DNA from: Linyphia triangularis
Lineage: Eukaryota > Arthropoda > Arachnida > Araneae > Linyphiidae
Reading direction: 5' to 3'
Length of the DNA stretch: 64,000 nucleotides
NCBI GenBank assembly: GCA_963978545.1
Contig: OZ021721.1
Location: 97,947,918 to 98,011,917, forward strand
Made by a program: the position numbers and the translations under genes. A model generated the notes under the pieces. That model worked only from the letters and a program-made list of their open reading frames with translations. It was not told where the DNA came from and did no database searches. This document shows, piece by piece, positions 1-14,200 of the stretch (position 1 is its first letter; every line of letters begins with the position of its first letter).

Positions 1-705
1 TGCCATACGCAAAGGAATGGAGGAAAAAGTTCATAGTAACAGCTCTGCCAAATCTTAATTTCACAAACTGTAGTTGGCTCGGGGGACACCAATTTGGGTT
101 GATTTGAAGGTTATTTTTCCACCTGAAATTGTGCATAGAGGCAACAGGTTTGACATTTATTGAAATTTTGTTCACCTACCGTGGAAATTCCATCTTTTCA
201 ATTCTAATCTTAATTTAAGAAAATTTGTATAATATATAAATTTTTTTTGTAATTATAAATAAATGGTGCACCTCGTCTTAACTTACTGTGCCCCACAAGC
301 CGCTACTGCCATCAGTAAAGGATTAATTCTTTAATAAATGTTCTGGGCAATTATAATTAAAATTATATTTTTAAATCCATGGTTTCTTCCTTCTCAGACA
401 CGTAAAAGATTGAGTTTCTACAGGAACATGAGCCGAGTTCTTGTATTCATGGTCTAGGTGTGATAGATAATTCATTGTTGGCTTTAAATTTGTTCAACCC
501 TGAAGCAGTAATTGTTCTTTTGCGTAAAGAGTCTACCTTTAAGGTTCAATATATGACCCATTCATTGCTAATGCTTTGTTAATAGAATAATTATAAGCCG
601 AGTAAAGTCAAATGTATGAGATGAGTCAAAGATAAATGTATTGTTGATTTGCAACATTTGAAGGCTTTACTCAAAATGTTAAGCTCTCTAGCTGAAATTC
701 CATAT
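1..705. other. Gene-free flank at window start
   Basis: No open frame, splice-supported exon or RNA gene can be supported here. An acceptor-like CT-rich tract ending in CAG near 400 and an AATAAA-like string near 257 could belong to a neighbouring gene outside the window, but nothing confirms it. Confidence 0.4.
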
Positions 706-1699
706 GGGGTCGTTCAAATATTACATAAGCATGTTTTTGGTAATTTTTGACCCTCCTCCCCCCTTGTCAGCAAAAATAAGCAAATCGCATACCCCCCCCC
801 CCCCTCTATAATTACGTAAGCATACGGTACTCCCCCCCCCCCCCGCTCCTGATTTTTTAAATTTTTTTTTGTAACGTTAATAATCTAAAAAAAAGTTAGG
901 ATTCAATGCAAATAATGAACTTTAACTTAATTTTTTCTAGTTGCCTTTCGCAACTCTTCTTCGACTCTTTTTAACACCAACACTTCTAGTTCTTCGTCAT
1001 TCTTAGAGGCATTTTTAAAATGATGCCATACCTCATTATTTATATCCTGAATATCTTTCAAGGGTTTGTTTGATGTAGACTTTTTAAAAGCTTCAAGCAG
1101 CTTTTTATATAAAATTTCACGAAATGAAGACATATGTTTGTTTTAAAAAGCAAATAGAAAGCAGAGCAACTATATTTGCTTAATCTTCAAAAAGTTCAAG
1201 AAGGATTGCAGTGGAAAAAGAAACTTGTTCAAAACACAACTCAATTCGGAATCTTGAACCTTAAACCAACTACTATTCCATCTTAGGCGCCCGCCAGTCG
1301 CCAAGCGAAACAAAAACAAAAATTGTCTGTCACATAAGTTAGGTTTAATGTAGGATTCACGTCTCCAAACACCCAAAAGAGGGGAATCCCCTTTATTCAT
1401 TTTGAAACTGCAGTATTTTGCATCATCAATGTTTGATTGTAATTGGCTGAAGGCAGCGTACATCACTCTTATGTGACGTAAGTTTAAATCCTTTAGATAG
1501 ATTTGAATGGAAAGTCACCTATCCTAGAACTTGTTGTACAAAAGTGAAATTTTTTGTAAGTTTCAATTTTTTTTTAGAAATAAAGGGATTATTAAATGCT
1601 TACGTAAGCATCACTCATACCCCCTCCCCCCTTGTCAGCAAAAATAAGCAAATCGCTACCCCCCCCCCCCAGGTGCTTACGTAATATTTGAACGGCCCC
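706..1699. mobile_element. DNA element with GGGG-CGTTCAAATATTAC inverted ends
   Basis: The left end (GGGGTCGTTCAAATATTACA) and right end (reverse complement GGGGCCGTTCAAATATTACG) form an inverted pair of about 26 bp containing ACGTAAGCA. Both ends are next to TAT, a possible 3-bp target duplication that is too short to prove. Inside each end is the same directly repeated block (TTGTCAGCAAAAATAAGC followed by a long C run). The middle holds a 68-codon open frame on the minus strand, listed separately. The superfamily is not assigned. Confidence 0.7.
927..1133 (-). CDS. Small charged ORF inside inverted-repeat element
   Basis: A 68-codon ATG-initiated frame lies wholly inside the element at 706-1699. 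The peptide is rich in Lys and Glu and looks helical (it ends EEELRKATRKN), unlike the low-complexity translations of most AT-rich frames nearby. I recognise no domain and cannot name a function. It may be a remnant of an element-encoded or captured protein. The upstream minus-strand frame to 1466 shows no similar character, so this may be the last piece of a decayed gene. Confidence 0.3.
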   Translation of the reverse strand: MSSFREILYKKLLEAFKKSTSNKPLKDIQDINNEVWHHFKNASKNDEELEVLVLKRVEEELRKATRKN

Positions 1700-2178
1700 T
1701 ATGATGTAAAATGGGAATTTGCTGCTGCTCATTTTTCAGTTGTTAATCATTTTCAAGCCATTGTGGATTTAAATAAATGTTGAGTGTTTGTAGTTCTAAA
1801 CTTATGCTTTCTGGACAGGATTGATGTTGATTTTAATGTAAACAAAATACTGAACAGACAGTTACTTGTGTGCTGCAGTGAAATAAAATCCTAAATCTTA
1901 ATCCCAATTCTGAATTCATTTTGGAACTAATTTTGTTATACAAGATATAAAATCTTTTGACCTTCTTTATGTTACTTCAGTTTCTAAACTTTTAGTCTAT
2001 ATATTAATTTTCATATTATAGAAGTTTCAAAATATCATTTGAAAAATATAACTATATATTAATTTTCATATTATAGAAGTTTCAAAATATAACTTGAATA
2101 ATAACCACCCAGTAGTTATAAAACTTTTATGTACTTATTTACTGATTGTTATAATTTTGTCATTACAAGTTTTTTATA

Positions 2179-2203
2179 TTTCTTTCTTTATGTTTAGTTG
2201 AAA
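2179..2203 (+). promoter_or_regulatory. Probable splice acceptor and short 5' UTR before ERCC8 start
   Basis: A pyrimidine-rich stretch ending TTTAG at 2192-2196 sits only 7 bases before the ERCC8 ATG. It suggests that the first coding exon is preceded by a spliced 5' untranslated exon further upstream, which I could not place. Confidence 0.4.
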
Positions 2204-5200
2204 ATGCTGAAAGCACTTGAAGTGTTAAGAATGGGTGATCTTTCACCCAGACTCTTCAAATCTGATGTAATATGGCAACGAACTTTGGATATAGAGCTTA
2301 GTGAGCATGTCTCTATGGCGCCACTTCATACTGCTGGTTGTACTGCATTAGATATTGATGGAATTGAAGAGAGATAGTAAGACAGCATTATTTAATTATA
2401 GGGCTAGGGAGGGTTTAAGATGTACACTCCCCTCCCAAAATATTTAGTGTTATTCTTATTTCTTTCTAAGCCTTTATTGAGAAAAACCCGATAAACTATT
2501 CAAGCATCAAAATTGCCTATGCTTGTGAGGGGAGGGGAGGCAGGGCCTATTTTAACGGGTAGTCGTGGGGCTGTCATAAATCCAAAATGGGCAATCGTAA
2601 AGTCAAAATTGGGCAGTCATAAAAAACACAAAGCCAAATAAAATATAGAAAATCTAGGGATGTGGAACATCGCACAATTACACTATAATACTGACATGGA
2701 TTTGTGTCATTTACCATTTTTATATTTTCATCCTTCATTTAGCAAAAGTGGCCAATTTGGCGATATGTTTTGCGATAATTTTTGTATGTCTTTAAAAAAA
2801 AAAAAAAAAATCTCTGCCAAAAAGAAGATTTTGGTGGTATACTTTTCGACAATTTTTATATTATCTTTTCTTATAAGTGAAACTAGGGAGAGTAGAAAAA
2901 CGATCGTTAATGAGGTATGCTCAAAGAAAGAGAACTCTGTGTTAAAGGCATTTGTTTTTCAACTTTTTACGCCATTAAAGCATTCTTGCGGGAATTTCGG
3001 AGGTGGGGAAGTTTAAAACACCTTAAGAGGCATTACCCCATCGATTTTGAACAAAATCTTAAGAGCCGTTTTTTGGCAATTACTGAAAAATATGAATTTT
3101 TCAATGGCAGCTACTTTATACGCGAAAACCTTTTTGACGAAAACCTTAATGGTAGGTCCCTGTACCATCACCAACCCGCACACCAAATTTGAACATAGTA
3201 GGTCAATTTGTTCGGGAGTTATGCTGACCACAGACACACATTTTTTTAGATCACTTTTTTGAAATCAGGATGTTCCAAAACGTGGAGAAATAAAAAATAT
3301 ATATATATTTTCCGACCGATTACTATGCTTTCATTACCCTATGTATACATGTGGATAATTGAAAGTAATAATTGCTCATTCTTATTTTGTAACAATAGTG
3401 GTTGTGCTACTACTTTAAAATATTTTACAATGAAATCATATTTTAGAAAGACAAATAACAAGGCATTTTCTCCCGAGACACTGCATACATTTAAATACAC
3501 ATCGAATTTCGGGCGCATAATTTTTCTTTGCATGAAATAGCTGAATTCAGTCCTACAGTTGATGATAGTACCACCGATTGTGAAGAAGTGGAGTCTGTAA
3601 AGAAACGGCATAAAACAGTTCCTCTGCCAGTAGAGGCGTCACGAAAAGTTGGCGCGAAGCACATGCCATCAATGAACACTAAGACTTTTTCCTCACGTCG
3701 GATGTTCTGCGCGATTTTTTTTTTTTTGCACTAACTGTAAAATATTTTTATGTATCACGTTCTCACGAAATTGTTTTACTTCCTTTCATGATTAAATTTC
3801 ACATCTGAACAATTAAATTTAAATGTTTTGCAAGCTTAAGGAGATAGTCATTTTTTGTCCCATCTTTATAGTTGAAACCCAATAACTTTAAAGGTACGTT
3901 ATATGGACCCAAAAGAATAATATACATAAAAATTAGCTTGAAGTCATGTTTCAAACAGTTGTGAGTCTCTGGAGGATATGCCTTTAATCAAAGCTGAGAG
4001 ATGTTAAAATCTAAACTCCATGCCAGAACAAGCCGATCCTGTCAAAGCTTAAAACATTATTGACTAGAAAGATTTTAAAGAAAGCACACCAGATGTTATC
4101 TTTTTTCCCCTGACCTTGCAATAGGGGGTGAATGGGGAATGTTATCTGAGTTAAGTGTCCAATGTCAGCTGATCAGCTACCCCTACAAGCCAAAACCTTG
4201 GGATATCTTGTCTCATCCTCTTCAACAGTCGAGCGCGAAAACCCCTTTTTCCCCTTTGTCAATAAATCTTCATTTCGGCTGTTTGCGGTCAACACTTGTT
4301 CCACTGTGCTATGTGTCCTGTCCTCCTTCTTGGGAGATGACCACTGTATTTTTAGAGAGTAGGTGACAACAGTTGTAAAATAAAAACAGCAATGAATAGT
4401 TGACAAGAGAGAAGAAGGTGGATGACAGCTATTGCCTTTGTATTCAAGATTGTTTTGTTGTCTTTTGCGACTTTGCAATCAAAGGTATTTATAATTCTTT
4501 CATAAGAAAAATATTATAGAAGTATATACAGTGGCTAAAACAATTAAGAATACACTTCGTTTTATGAGCACATTAGCACTTTGTATGGTGAATAATGCAC
4601 AAAAAATGTAATTATAGCAAAGCTTTTTGCAGAAGCATTAAACTATGGAAATTTTACTTTCTATTCACAAAAAAAAAAATTATTAAAAATCAAATTAGCT
4701 TTGAAACTTTTTTAGACAAATTTTGCAGTAAAAAATTGGGAATACACTTGTGAAAAATATGTTTATTTACCTTTAAATATTTTTAACTTGACTGCTATTT
4801 TAATGTAATATTAAATATTGTTATTCTTAACCTTTTCAATTCTAATTTTTTTATGATGAAACTTGTTAGACGAACTTAAATCCAAACTTTTAAATAGAAA
4901 ATTGCTTTTCAAAGAAAAACTAGTATTGATGTAAGGAAATTCCTATTCAAATTATTTTTAAAAAAAAAGGGAAATCTTATTGAAATAGCTAAACTTGTTG
5001 GTAGAAGCCACACGTGTGTTCAGACAATCATTTCAAAATTTTAAATGATGGATCGATTAAAAATAAAAGTAGAAGAAAAAAGAAGGGAATTCTGAGGATA
5101 TCACAAAAAGGTACGTTTTGAAAGAAATCAAGGTTTATAATAAAGTACAAAGCACGCAATGTCAAAATATGGGGTCTTTTTCATTGTAAAAAGCAGTTAC

Positions 5201-8200
5201 ACACACCACCAGACCTCTGACATGAATATCATAGAAAATCTACGGGACACACGCGAAATAAAAAGCCTAAAATTAGAAATAAAGCCAATTTAAAACAAGT
5301 GTTGCAAGAATAATGGGGTAAAATCCTTTCAGATACCATCAAAAAGTTGATCAAATCGGTACCACGACGTTTGGATGACATTATAAATGCCAAAGGAAGT
5401 GCTTCTAAATATTGGCATTTTCTTCGTGTGTGAGATATTACAAAAATTTTACAGGTGTATTCTCAATTTTTTTAGGTAAAAATCTGCGTATGTTTATTTA
5501 AAATGTTTCCGAAATTTTTCCTATTTAAATTTTTTTTCTTGGTTGGTTAGTTCGCTCAACGACCTATATTTATGCACAATGACGGCTAATCAGACCAGGA
5601 CCTACAGCTTAACGTGGATTCCGAGCCACAACGAACATCCGTGCCTAACCCAGGATTCGAACCCGACACCTTTGGCATGCGAGGCCAGAGCGCTAACCCC
5701 ACAGCTGTCACGATTGTTCTTTATTTTTAATTGAAATTAAACCATTTGTTATGTGTAAAATTAGAGACGTGTTTTCACTTCTTGGTAATGTGTTATTTAT
5801 ATCGAAAGTTGGGTTTATTAAGTATAACTAAGGTATATTCTGAATTGTGAGGATTAATAAGGTATATTCTGACCCCACAGCCGTCACGATTGTTCTTTAT
5901 TTTTACTTGAAATTAAACCATTTGTTATGCGTAAAATTAGAGACGTGTTTTCATTTCTTGGTAATGTGTTATTTATATCGAAAGTTGGGTTTATTAAGTA
6001 TAACTAAGGTATATTCTGAATTATTTGAGCCACTGTAGGCATATAAATATTAACCTCATGAAGTAGGATAACAGAAACCTGATTTTAAAATTTGAGTGTT
6101 ACTGTTATATTTAAAGATAAGTTATCGAATTTTATTGTTTCAAATTAATTTTCTGTATGGTTTGAAAGTGGGGAGGGAAGTTGGATTGTTTTGTATGCTC
6201 AACGACCTACTTTTATGCACAGTAATGGTTAGGACGGAACCTACAGCTTAACGCAGATTCCGAACCACATTGGACATCCATGCCTAATCCGGGATTCGAA
6301 CCCGGCATCTTTGGCATGCGAAGCCAGAGGGCTAACCCCATAGCCATCAGGTGGGAGATGGGGGGCAATGGGGGGGGGGGGGGAGAGAGATTGTACTTTT
6401 GGACAGTCATAAATTTTCCTTAAAATAGGCCTTGGGGGAGGGGGGAGGGGGGGAGTCACACGTCAGGTAAAGGATTTAGGGAGAAATTCCTAAAATTCAT
6501 GAAATCTCTCTGTTGTTTCTCATTAAGGACACTTAGACAGGACTTATAGATCGAGAAGCAGCTGTATGTTTTTGTGCATCGTTAAACACCACCCTGAAAT
6601 TTTTATGGAATGAAGAGAAATACTAGTAGGTAAAGAATGTCCTGGTCATCCATAAGTGTTTAAAAATCAACTTTGAATGAGTTAAATTACAAATCAGTAA
6701 CCAAATTATGTCATAAGTTGCCAAATAATGAAGGGGATTTTTTAAAATCAATTTCTTTTTTTATTATGTAGAGTGTCCCAAAAGTCACTGACACAATTTA
6801 GATTTCAATAAAAAGTAAAGAATCAGCATACAGTGTGTGGTTTTCACTAAAATGCTTCTCACCATGAAAAGTTTTCTTTAAGCAAATAAAAAAATAATTT
6901 CAAATGCTGCATATAGATGCAATTTACTCTAAAAACAACAATGCATCTAAAACCCAAGATAATCAGTTACAGATAATTTTATTTTTCACTTCCAAATACA
7001 CAGCATTTCTTTTATGCAATCTACTATCATATTTCAATGTGTGCATCGAATGTGTCGAACCACATCCAAACGATAGTTTAGTTCTATCCATGTATTGCTA
7101 GCATTGATTACAGAATAAACTGGATTGCAAGTACGATTCATGTCTCAGCACTTCTATGTCAGTTATAGAGAAAAGATACCCTCTGTCACTTTATCCAGAG
7201 AGGTTAAATCTGGAGAACGAGTTGGCCATTACAATGGATCATCTTGTCTGATCCGTCGGAGAGGAAACTCCGCATTCAAATAGTCTCCTACAATTTGACT
7301 CTAGTGTGGATGTGCACCAACTTACCCCCAAAAGTTGTTTGGGTGTAAATGACAAATTTCAGTGACAGCGAAATTTTGCACCATATCCAAGTAAACTTCT
7401 TTGGTGACTGTAGATTTAATAAAAAATAACGGCCTAATGATGCAATTAGATATTAAGCCGTACCAAACTTTGAATTTCACACTGTTGTGAATTACTTCAA
7501 CAACAAGTTGCAGGTTTTCCAATACTCATATTGTCTTGTTGAGCCTATTGATCTTTCCAGACACATGAAAAGTTGCTTTGTCTGTAAAGATAATGTGTTG
7601 TAAGTAGTCAGCATTTAGTGTTGTTTGTGGTTAATTGTCGTTTTAAATGTGCAGTGTTGCCTATGTGCAGCATTTGGAACTCTTTCTTTTAATTTGCTCT
7701 CGAAAAAACTTTCAATGTGAAAAACATTTTTGTACAAGCCCCACTTTCGTACGCCAATTACTTTATCTTATTTTTAAATTTAAAATGTGTTGGGGACTTG
7801 TGGAACACCCTATATTATTCGGTGATTATTTTTAAACTTTCAGCTATAGTCTGTTGCAAAATGCTTGAAAAATATAGAAACTTCATACAGATTACGACAA
7901 AATTATAGTAAAAAATATAACAAATGCTTAATCAACATTTTAAATGAAACTTGGGTGAATTATCATCATAATAATTTTGCTGTTCAATTTTACACTTCAT
8001 AATCAGAATAGCAAGCAATATAGTACCATTTTTTTTATATTTAGCATAGTTGAAGGAAATTCATTTACATTTTAGTATACCTTTGCTACATTCATCTTTG
8101 TAAAAATATATTTCAAAGTAACTTAATTTCTATTTGTAATTATTATTTCAGGGATCCAGTGTCATTTTTTAAGCTTTGCTTGACACTGACAGAAAAATTT

Positions 8201-11200
8201 TCTATTTTGTTTTTTTTTAATTTAATTCTGTTTTCAAATGTATATTTCTTATTAGCAAGATATCTTATATAAAAAATAATTTATATGGATTTGTAAAGAA
8301 TTATTATTAAATTATTAACAATAACATTATTTGAAAATGCTCGTACAATTTCGAAATTGAAACAGAACAATAAGATAAAAAATAATTCTTAAAACTATTT
8401 TTTAACTGTTAGGTAAATAGTGTAACAAAACTAAATTTAAACTTGTTCTTGTATGATAGTCTAAAAAACATATTACAAATGCCTGACAGCTGCACTTACA
8501 GTCCTGCTGACGAGTTACATATACTACTTCTCCTATCCCTGCCTTAAAATGACTTTGATCACTGCTCATTTATATCAATAGAAACAAGTCTATATTTTGA
8601 GGTATTCGAGTACAAATGCAACTACTTTGCCAATATTTGGTGTCTTTTTTTAACATGAAAATGAAAAAGCTGATTTGAGATAATGTTATCGTACCATTGA
8701 AGCTCTGCTCAAATGTCCATGTGCTGTTGGCTCAGCAGTCTTGGACTAAAGTAATTTTTATACCCAGTATGAGTAGTTTTCCAGGTTTTGAATTTTAAAA
8801 GTAAAAGTCTTTTTATCATGCTCTTACACATCACTTAGTTTAATTTTCTTCTCCTGATTCGTCATATTTTGTCATCGCCAACACAAAGTTTGGTATGACG
8901 ATGACGTATGCAACCGATCTGGTAGTGCATTTCTTCACTTTCACGGATATATTCCAGGGCAATTCCTAGTTGCAACTGCATCTCACTGGAGTGCATCTGT
9001 AAATGGTGGAGAGGTGTATGTCTATAAGAGTTCTGTTTTTCTCTAAAATATACCTTGCTAAGCCAGTTTAATAAGTGCAATTCTGTCAATTTATGGACAA
9101 GCTGCAACCCTAAATTTGTTACTATTTTGCATTGTGTAGTTTAAATGTATATAAAAAAAACATCATCATTCCTGAAAGTAAATTTCAGTCAGTATTTTCA
9201 GACAGGCAAAAGTTTTCAATTGTAAAGAGAACATATTTAACTTGACTGTGCTTATGGCATTTTCTTCTGACTTTTCTGAAATGGTATGTCATTCTTATCA
9301 ATTAAATGCAAATGAATAATTTACAATTTTAGAAAATTATAGTATATATGTACTAATATATATAATGTAGGAACTGGGTAGGCAAATATGGACACTTTTG
9401 CCAATCAAAAGTGACAATCGTGTGCATGGTTACCTGGGAAATACTAATCCCAGGCTAACAAACAGTTCATAGGTTTTGCAATTTTAAACCAAATTTAATC
9501 ACATATCGGCAGTCCTTGGTCTCTTTATACACAAAAAAAGTTTGTAACCCCTTGGAGCAGTTATGTTAAGCGTGTCTCCTCCCTCGCCTTCCATGAAAAA
9601 CATCAGTTTTGCCTAATGAAACTGACAATCAATTAAAACTGGCATTGGGCTAATAGGCAATTGCTAACTTTGGAACCCTTTTCAGCAAAGTAGTTGTGTT
9701 AGTACTGAAGTGCCTTTTTTTCCTATGCTGTGTAAGGTTATTTAATTTTAAAATTAATTAAAAATGTCCTATCCAAATATTAGTTTCTGTTGACTAAGAA
9801 AGAATGCTCCGAGAAGGTTATTATATGGCTAATTTCTCTAACTATTATAGAAGGGAATTGGTGCAATTTGAGAAATACTAAAAATTAGTTTAAAGATTAA
9901 AAGGTAGTGTAATTTTCACAGGTAATTTATTGTAAAAGTTGCATCTTTAATTCTTATACAGTCCTCAAAGAATAAAATAGTCCTGAAGTCCCATCACATT
10001 AATGCAAAAAAATAATAATACCGCTTTGTGTTTAGAATTAACTGAAATAGGATGTTTTCAAAAATGTAATCACCATTTTGAAAGGGAAAAAATAGACGAA
10101 CCGAACTGATTTCTTTTCTATTTTTGATATCAGGAATACTTTTGTGATTAACTTTTTTCCTCTTGCAAAGATATGCGCCAATACTAAAATTCTTAAAACT
10201 TATAAAACAAATTATACATGAGAATCTTGATACCTTTTTATAATTCCTTACCTTATTCATTTGTTTAAAAAATTAAATTATTCGTTCGTATGTTCGAGCA
10301 TTTTTGCAATTTGCACTGATTCCATGTCTTTATAGTTACGTGGATCATTCTTCTAAAACAGGCAACTTTTCAGTGTTAAAACATTTTTTTAAAAACGGAT
10401 GCCATAAATTATGTTGTATATGTTTGTTATTATTTAGGATTTATACAACATGAAAAAAAATTGCAGCATCACAAAAATCTGTTAATTGTAAGATGGAAAA
10501 AATATTTAAAAAAATCCCTATGTCAACAATCCCTATGTCCTTTTCACATGCTCATAATACAAAATTTTTTTAAATGAGGTGATTTAATTGCAAAAGCATT
10601 TTATAGATATATTTAGTTGAACATATATTTGTACCTGATTTGCAAAACATAAAAAATAAATTTACAAAGTAAAAATGGAATTAAAAATAATATTAAATTT
10701 TCAGAAGTTTACAAGTTCTCTGTCAATAATAAAATTCAATTATTTAAAAAAAAGGCTAATTAAAATAAAAAAATTCAAATTTAATTACAATAGAAATGAG
10801 GTATTTATAGACTTAATCTATTTTATTTATATATTGAATAAATAACAAGTATCATTATCCTGGTTTGATATGTTCTTTGTTAGGAAAATGATGGCCAGGA
10901 TAATGATGAAACTTACGTAATTAGAAGCTGGCACATTCTGTTTAAATTTTCCGAGTAAATGTATATATTTTCTTAAAATTAACTTTATTAAATATTGCAT
11001 ATTGTAATATAGACAATTTTCTACTGGCCTAAGTATTTTCTGTCGATGGCAGGAAAATGAAGTGTAATGCAATCTGCCAGGACAATGACATTTTTTTCAG
11101 TGATAAACGTTTTGCAATTTTCTAATGATGAAAAAATAATGAAATTATTTAAAATTATTGTATAAAACACTTTATTACAAATGCATTAAATTAATTGTCG

Positions 11201-14200
11201 TTGGAAAAGTTATTTTATTATTAATTTAAGATTTTTAGAAGCATAGATGGCTCTAAGGTAATGTGACCAGATGACCTGCTTTTGATGGGACTGTCCCTCT
11301 TTTCACCTTGCTGTCCCGCTTTATCATTACATAATCCCGCCAAAGTCTTTTTAAACGAAACAAAAATGTTGTCAGAACTTGAAAACTAACAGAGTAGGTA
11401 ACTGATGAAGTTTTTGGAGATAAAAAAATCTGGTCACATAATTCTAGTGGCAAGCCAGGATAATGACATTTGGATGTTGGTATATTTTTAAATACTAAAA
11501 AAAATAAAAATTGTTATTTATCTGAAGGCCTGAAGTACGGAAAATTTTATTAATTATTTTTATACTTGTTTTTAAAGTGTTATAATGTTGTGACATGTGT
11601 TTTTCTTGTTTCGGGAGAATGACTCACATAGACCCCACAACAACCCTTTTTGGAACATCCTTTATACATTTGTTGCATAATTACCTATTTTTTAATGTCT
11701 AAATTATATTTCAGTTTGCTTTGTGGAGGAAAAAATGGAACTATTGCAGTATATGATCTAGCAAACACTTCTGGAAGTTTGTCATTTACCTCTAAAGTAT
11801 TGGCTCACATTCGGTAAGGATATTTTTTTTTTTTTTAAATATTATGTATGGTTTGTCAGAGAGCAATGACTGCAATTAAGGTAATAGTTAAAAGTATAAA
11901 AAATAAACATAATGGCATCAAGGTCGCCTGAAGTAAAATGGGTACTTTTGCACTAATGTAACCACTTCAAGGAAACTTGGCAAAGTTAGAGAATGGACCA
12001 AATTCTATTAGTCTAACATGATGCCTGTCTTGCACAGTTGCCAGTTTTCTTCACTTATGCATGCAGGAGTTTTATAAAAAAAAACCTTACATAGCTTGAA
12101 TGGTGTGGTAATGTCATTAGTCATAGTTTTTCTCTTGTTAAAAAGCCACCAAACTTCGCTAAGGTAGTTGCAATACTGCACAAGTACTCAGTGGCGTACT
12201 GGGGCATAAAACTAACTCGGTAATTTTAGATTTTGGCGGGACACATTTTTATAAAATCATTAATTTAATTTTAATAATAAAGAAAACATTCACATGGCAT
12301 GATTACTCATTTGAAATTAAGGTTTATAATTTCTTTTGTTGTTAAAATACAGGATCAAAGTTATTCAATTTAAAATCTACTTCTATTTATAAATGTTGTA
12401 GTCAGTTATTTTAAACCTTGCAGTCACAAAGCTAGTTGGATGCAGGTGAGTTTTACTTTACTCTTCTCTATGTTATTCTTTTGTACTGTGGGGTTCTTCC
12501 TTTCTCCAGAAATCCTCTGATATAGTCTTTAACATAAATTCAGTCTGGTTTTATTGCATTTGAATTGAAAGGCATACATCTCTGATTAATATATATACTG
12601 CAGAAGTTGTGGTGACATCATGCCTTTCTCTCATCAAGGAAATTTACTATAGGGGCTTCTTGATCCTAGTAAAATGTCTTACATCAAAGCCTGAGGGTGC
12701 TGATCACGAGTGATGGACAGTTAACTTGATTGCTCTTTGGGGTAGTTTCTTATCCGAAACCAGCATGGGTTCCTGCTTGTATGGAAGTGGCATTTCAAAT
12801 TAATGTGGAATGAATCAGGGCCTCAGCAATAGTAACAATTCAAGAGATGATGGTATATTTCCTACATCTCAAAGTTAACCTATGAGTTGCCTACACAGTT
12901 GATCTCGAATACTAACAATGTAATAGGTGGATTTTTCAAAACAGGCCAAGATGAGAATTTGTTATTTAAAGTAAAAAATTAAGATAATTATTTATATAAT
13001 GATAAAATGTGTAACATTGATAAATCTAGAATTATATTTCACTAAATTTGGAGCCATATTTTCATAGCAACATACTTTATTTGAATTTTTTTATATAGTT
13101 ACTGCAAGAAAATATCATTTGAGCGATACGATTTGATTTACTGTTAAAAAGACAAATTATCATAGATTTTTTTTCCAGTTAGTATGGAAGTAATGCACAA
13201 TTTAAATAAAATATATGAAAGAAATAATATACGTACATTTTTAATTGGAAGGTAAAAAAAACTACTCAGAAACGTGGATTTGTGTTGGGAAAAAGTGCAA
13301 TGTTTTTAATTTCTTTAAAAACTTTACATTTAACAAAAGTAATAATAAATGATCATCTGGTACTTTATTTATATACTTTCTAATGAAAAGACATTGACCA
13401 AATGATAAAACATAAACAAAAGCTTATTGCAGATTACCAACAACTTGCACGTTTTTTTTCTGTAGTTTAGACTTAGTTAACATAAGGTAAGAAAGTAAGA
13501 ATGAAAAATAGAAAATACTTACCTTATTAATATTTTTGAAAATATGATGTCGGTTCATTGATAGATCTTGTTTGAATTTCTCACTAATTTCCTTTCAATA
13601 CCAATTTGCAGCGAAACGGATTTGATCTATAATATTCTCAATTATTGATAAGCAGTTCAAAAGTGTACTAAAATATAGTTTACAAGTCAATAGAGCATTC
13701 TAGAGCCATTTTGGACATTCAGCAATCAACAACATGCATAAAAGGGCCAAATAAAAAATATTTTAGCTCGAAAATGTTACAAAACATACTCAAAAAGTTT
13801 TTAAATGTATAACTATGCTAATATATAATTTTCTAAGGTCTAAACACCAAATCCTACAATCTTTAGTCGCATTATAATTTAATTTATTTTTCACTTCATG
13901 AGCATAACAATTAGTTTTCTCTACAATCATATCATAAACACTTTCAGAGAAAAATTCTTCAAATACTTCAACTGGACTCGTATCATTAGTTTCTGCTACC
14001 AATTTATCAGAATTTCTCTTAGAAGAATTTTCCAAAATCCCAACTGTATAAGCTGGGGTTCCATTCGTCCATACGGAATTTTTTTTTTTTTATATATCTG
14101 ACTTACTGTTAGTTCATCTACATCCGGAGGCATTGCTATAATATCTGCTTCAATTTCTTCAGAAAAAAAGATAAGCAGTTGCCTTTTTTCAGCTTTTAAA

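Larger units (their letters stand above)
4529..6035 (+). mobile_element. Decayed Tc1-type transposon with TA duplication
   Basis: Inverted ends of about 30 bp (left CAGTGGCTAAAACAATTAAG, right reverse complement CAGTGGCTCAAATAATTCAG) lie between TA dinucleotides at 4527-4528 and 6036-6037. Reading the plus strand with frameshifts reveals an HTH-like segment at 4981-5041 (EIAKLVGRSHTCVQTIISKF) and a Tc1 C-terminal segment at about 5209-5430 (xPDL-x-IIENL ... PRRLDDIINAKGSASKYW). The catalytic middle is largely missing and stops are frequent. A SINE and a tandem duplication interrupt the right side. Confidence 0.85.

Noticed and set aside
12430..12900. Possible processed pseudogene in ERCC8 intron 2
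   Set aside because: Composition is less AT-rich, but no translated stretch could be tied to a known protein.
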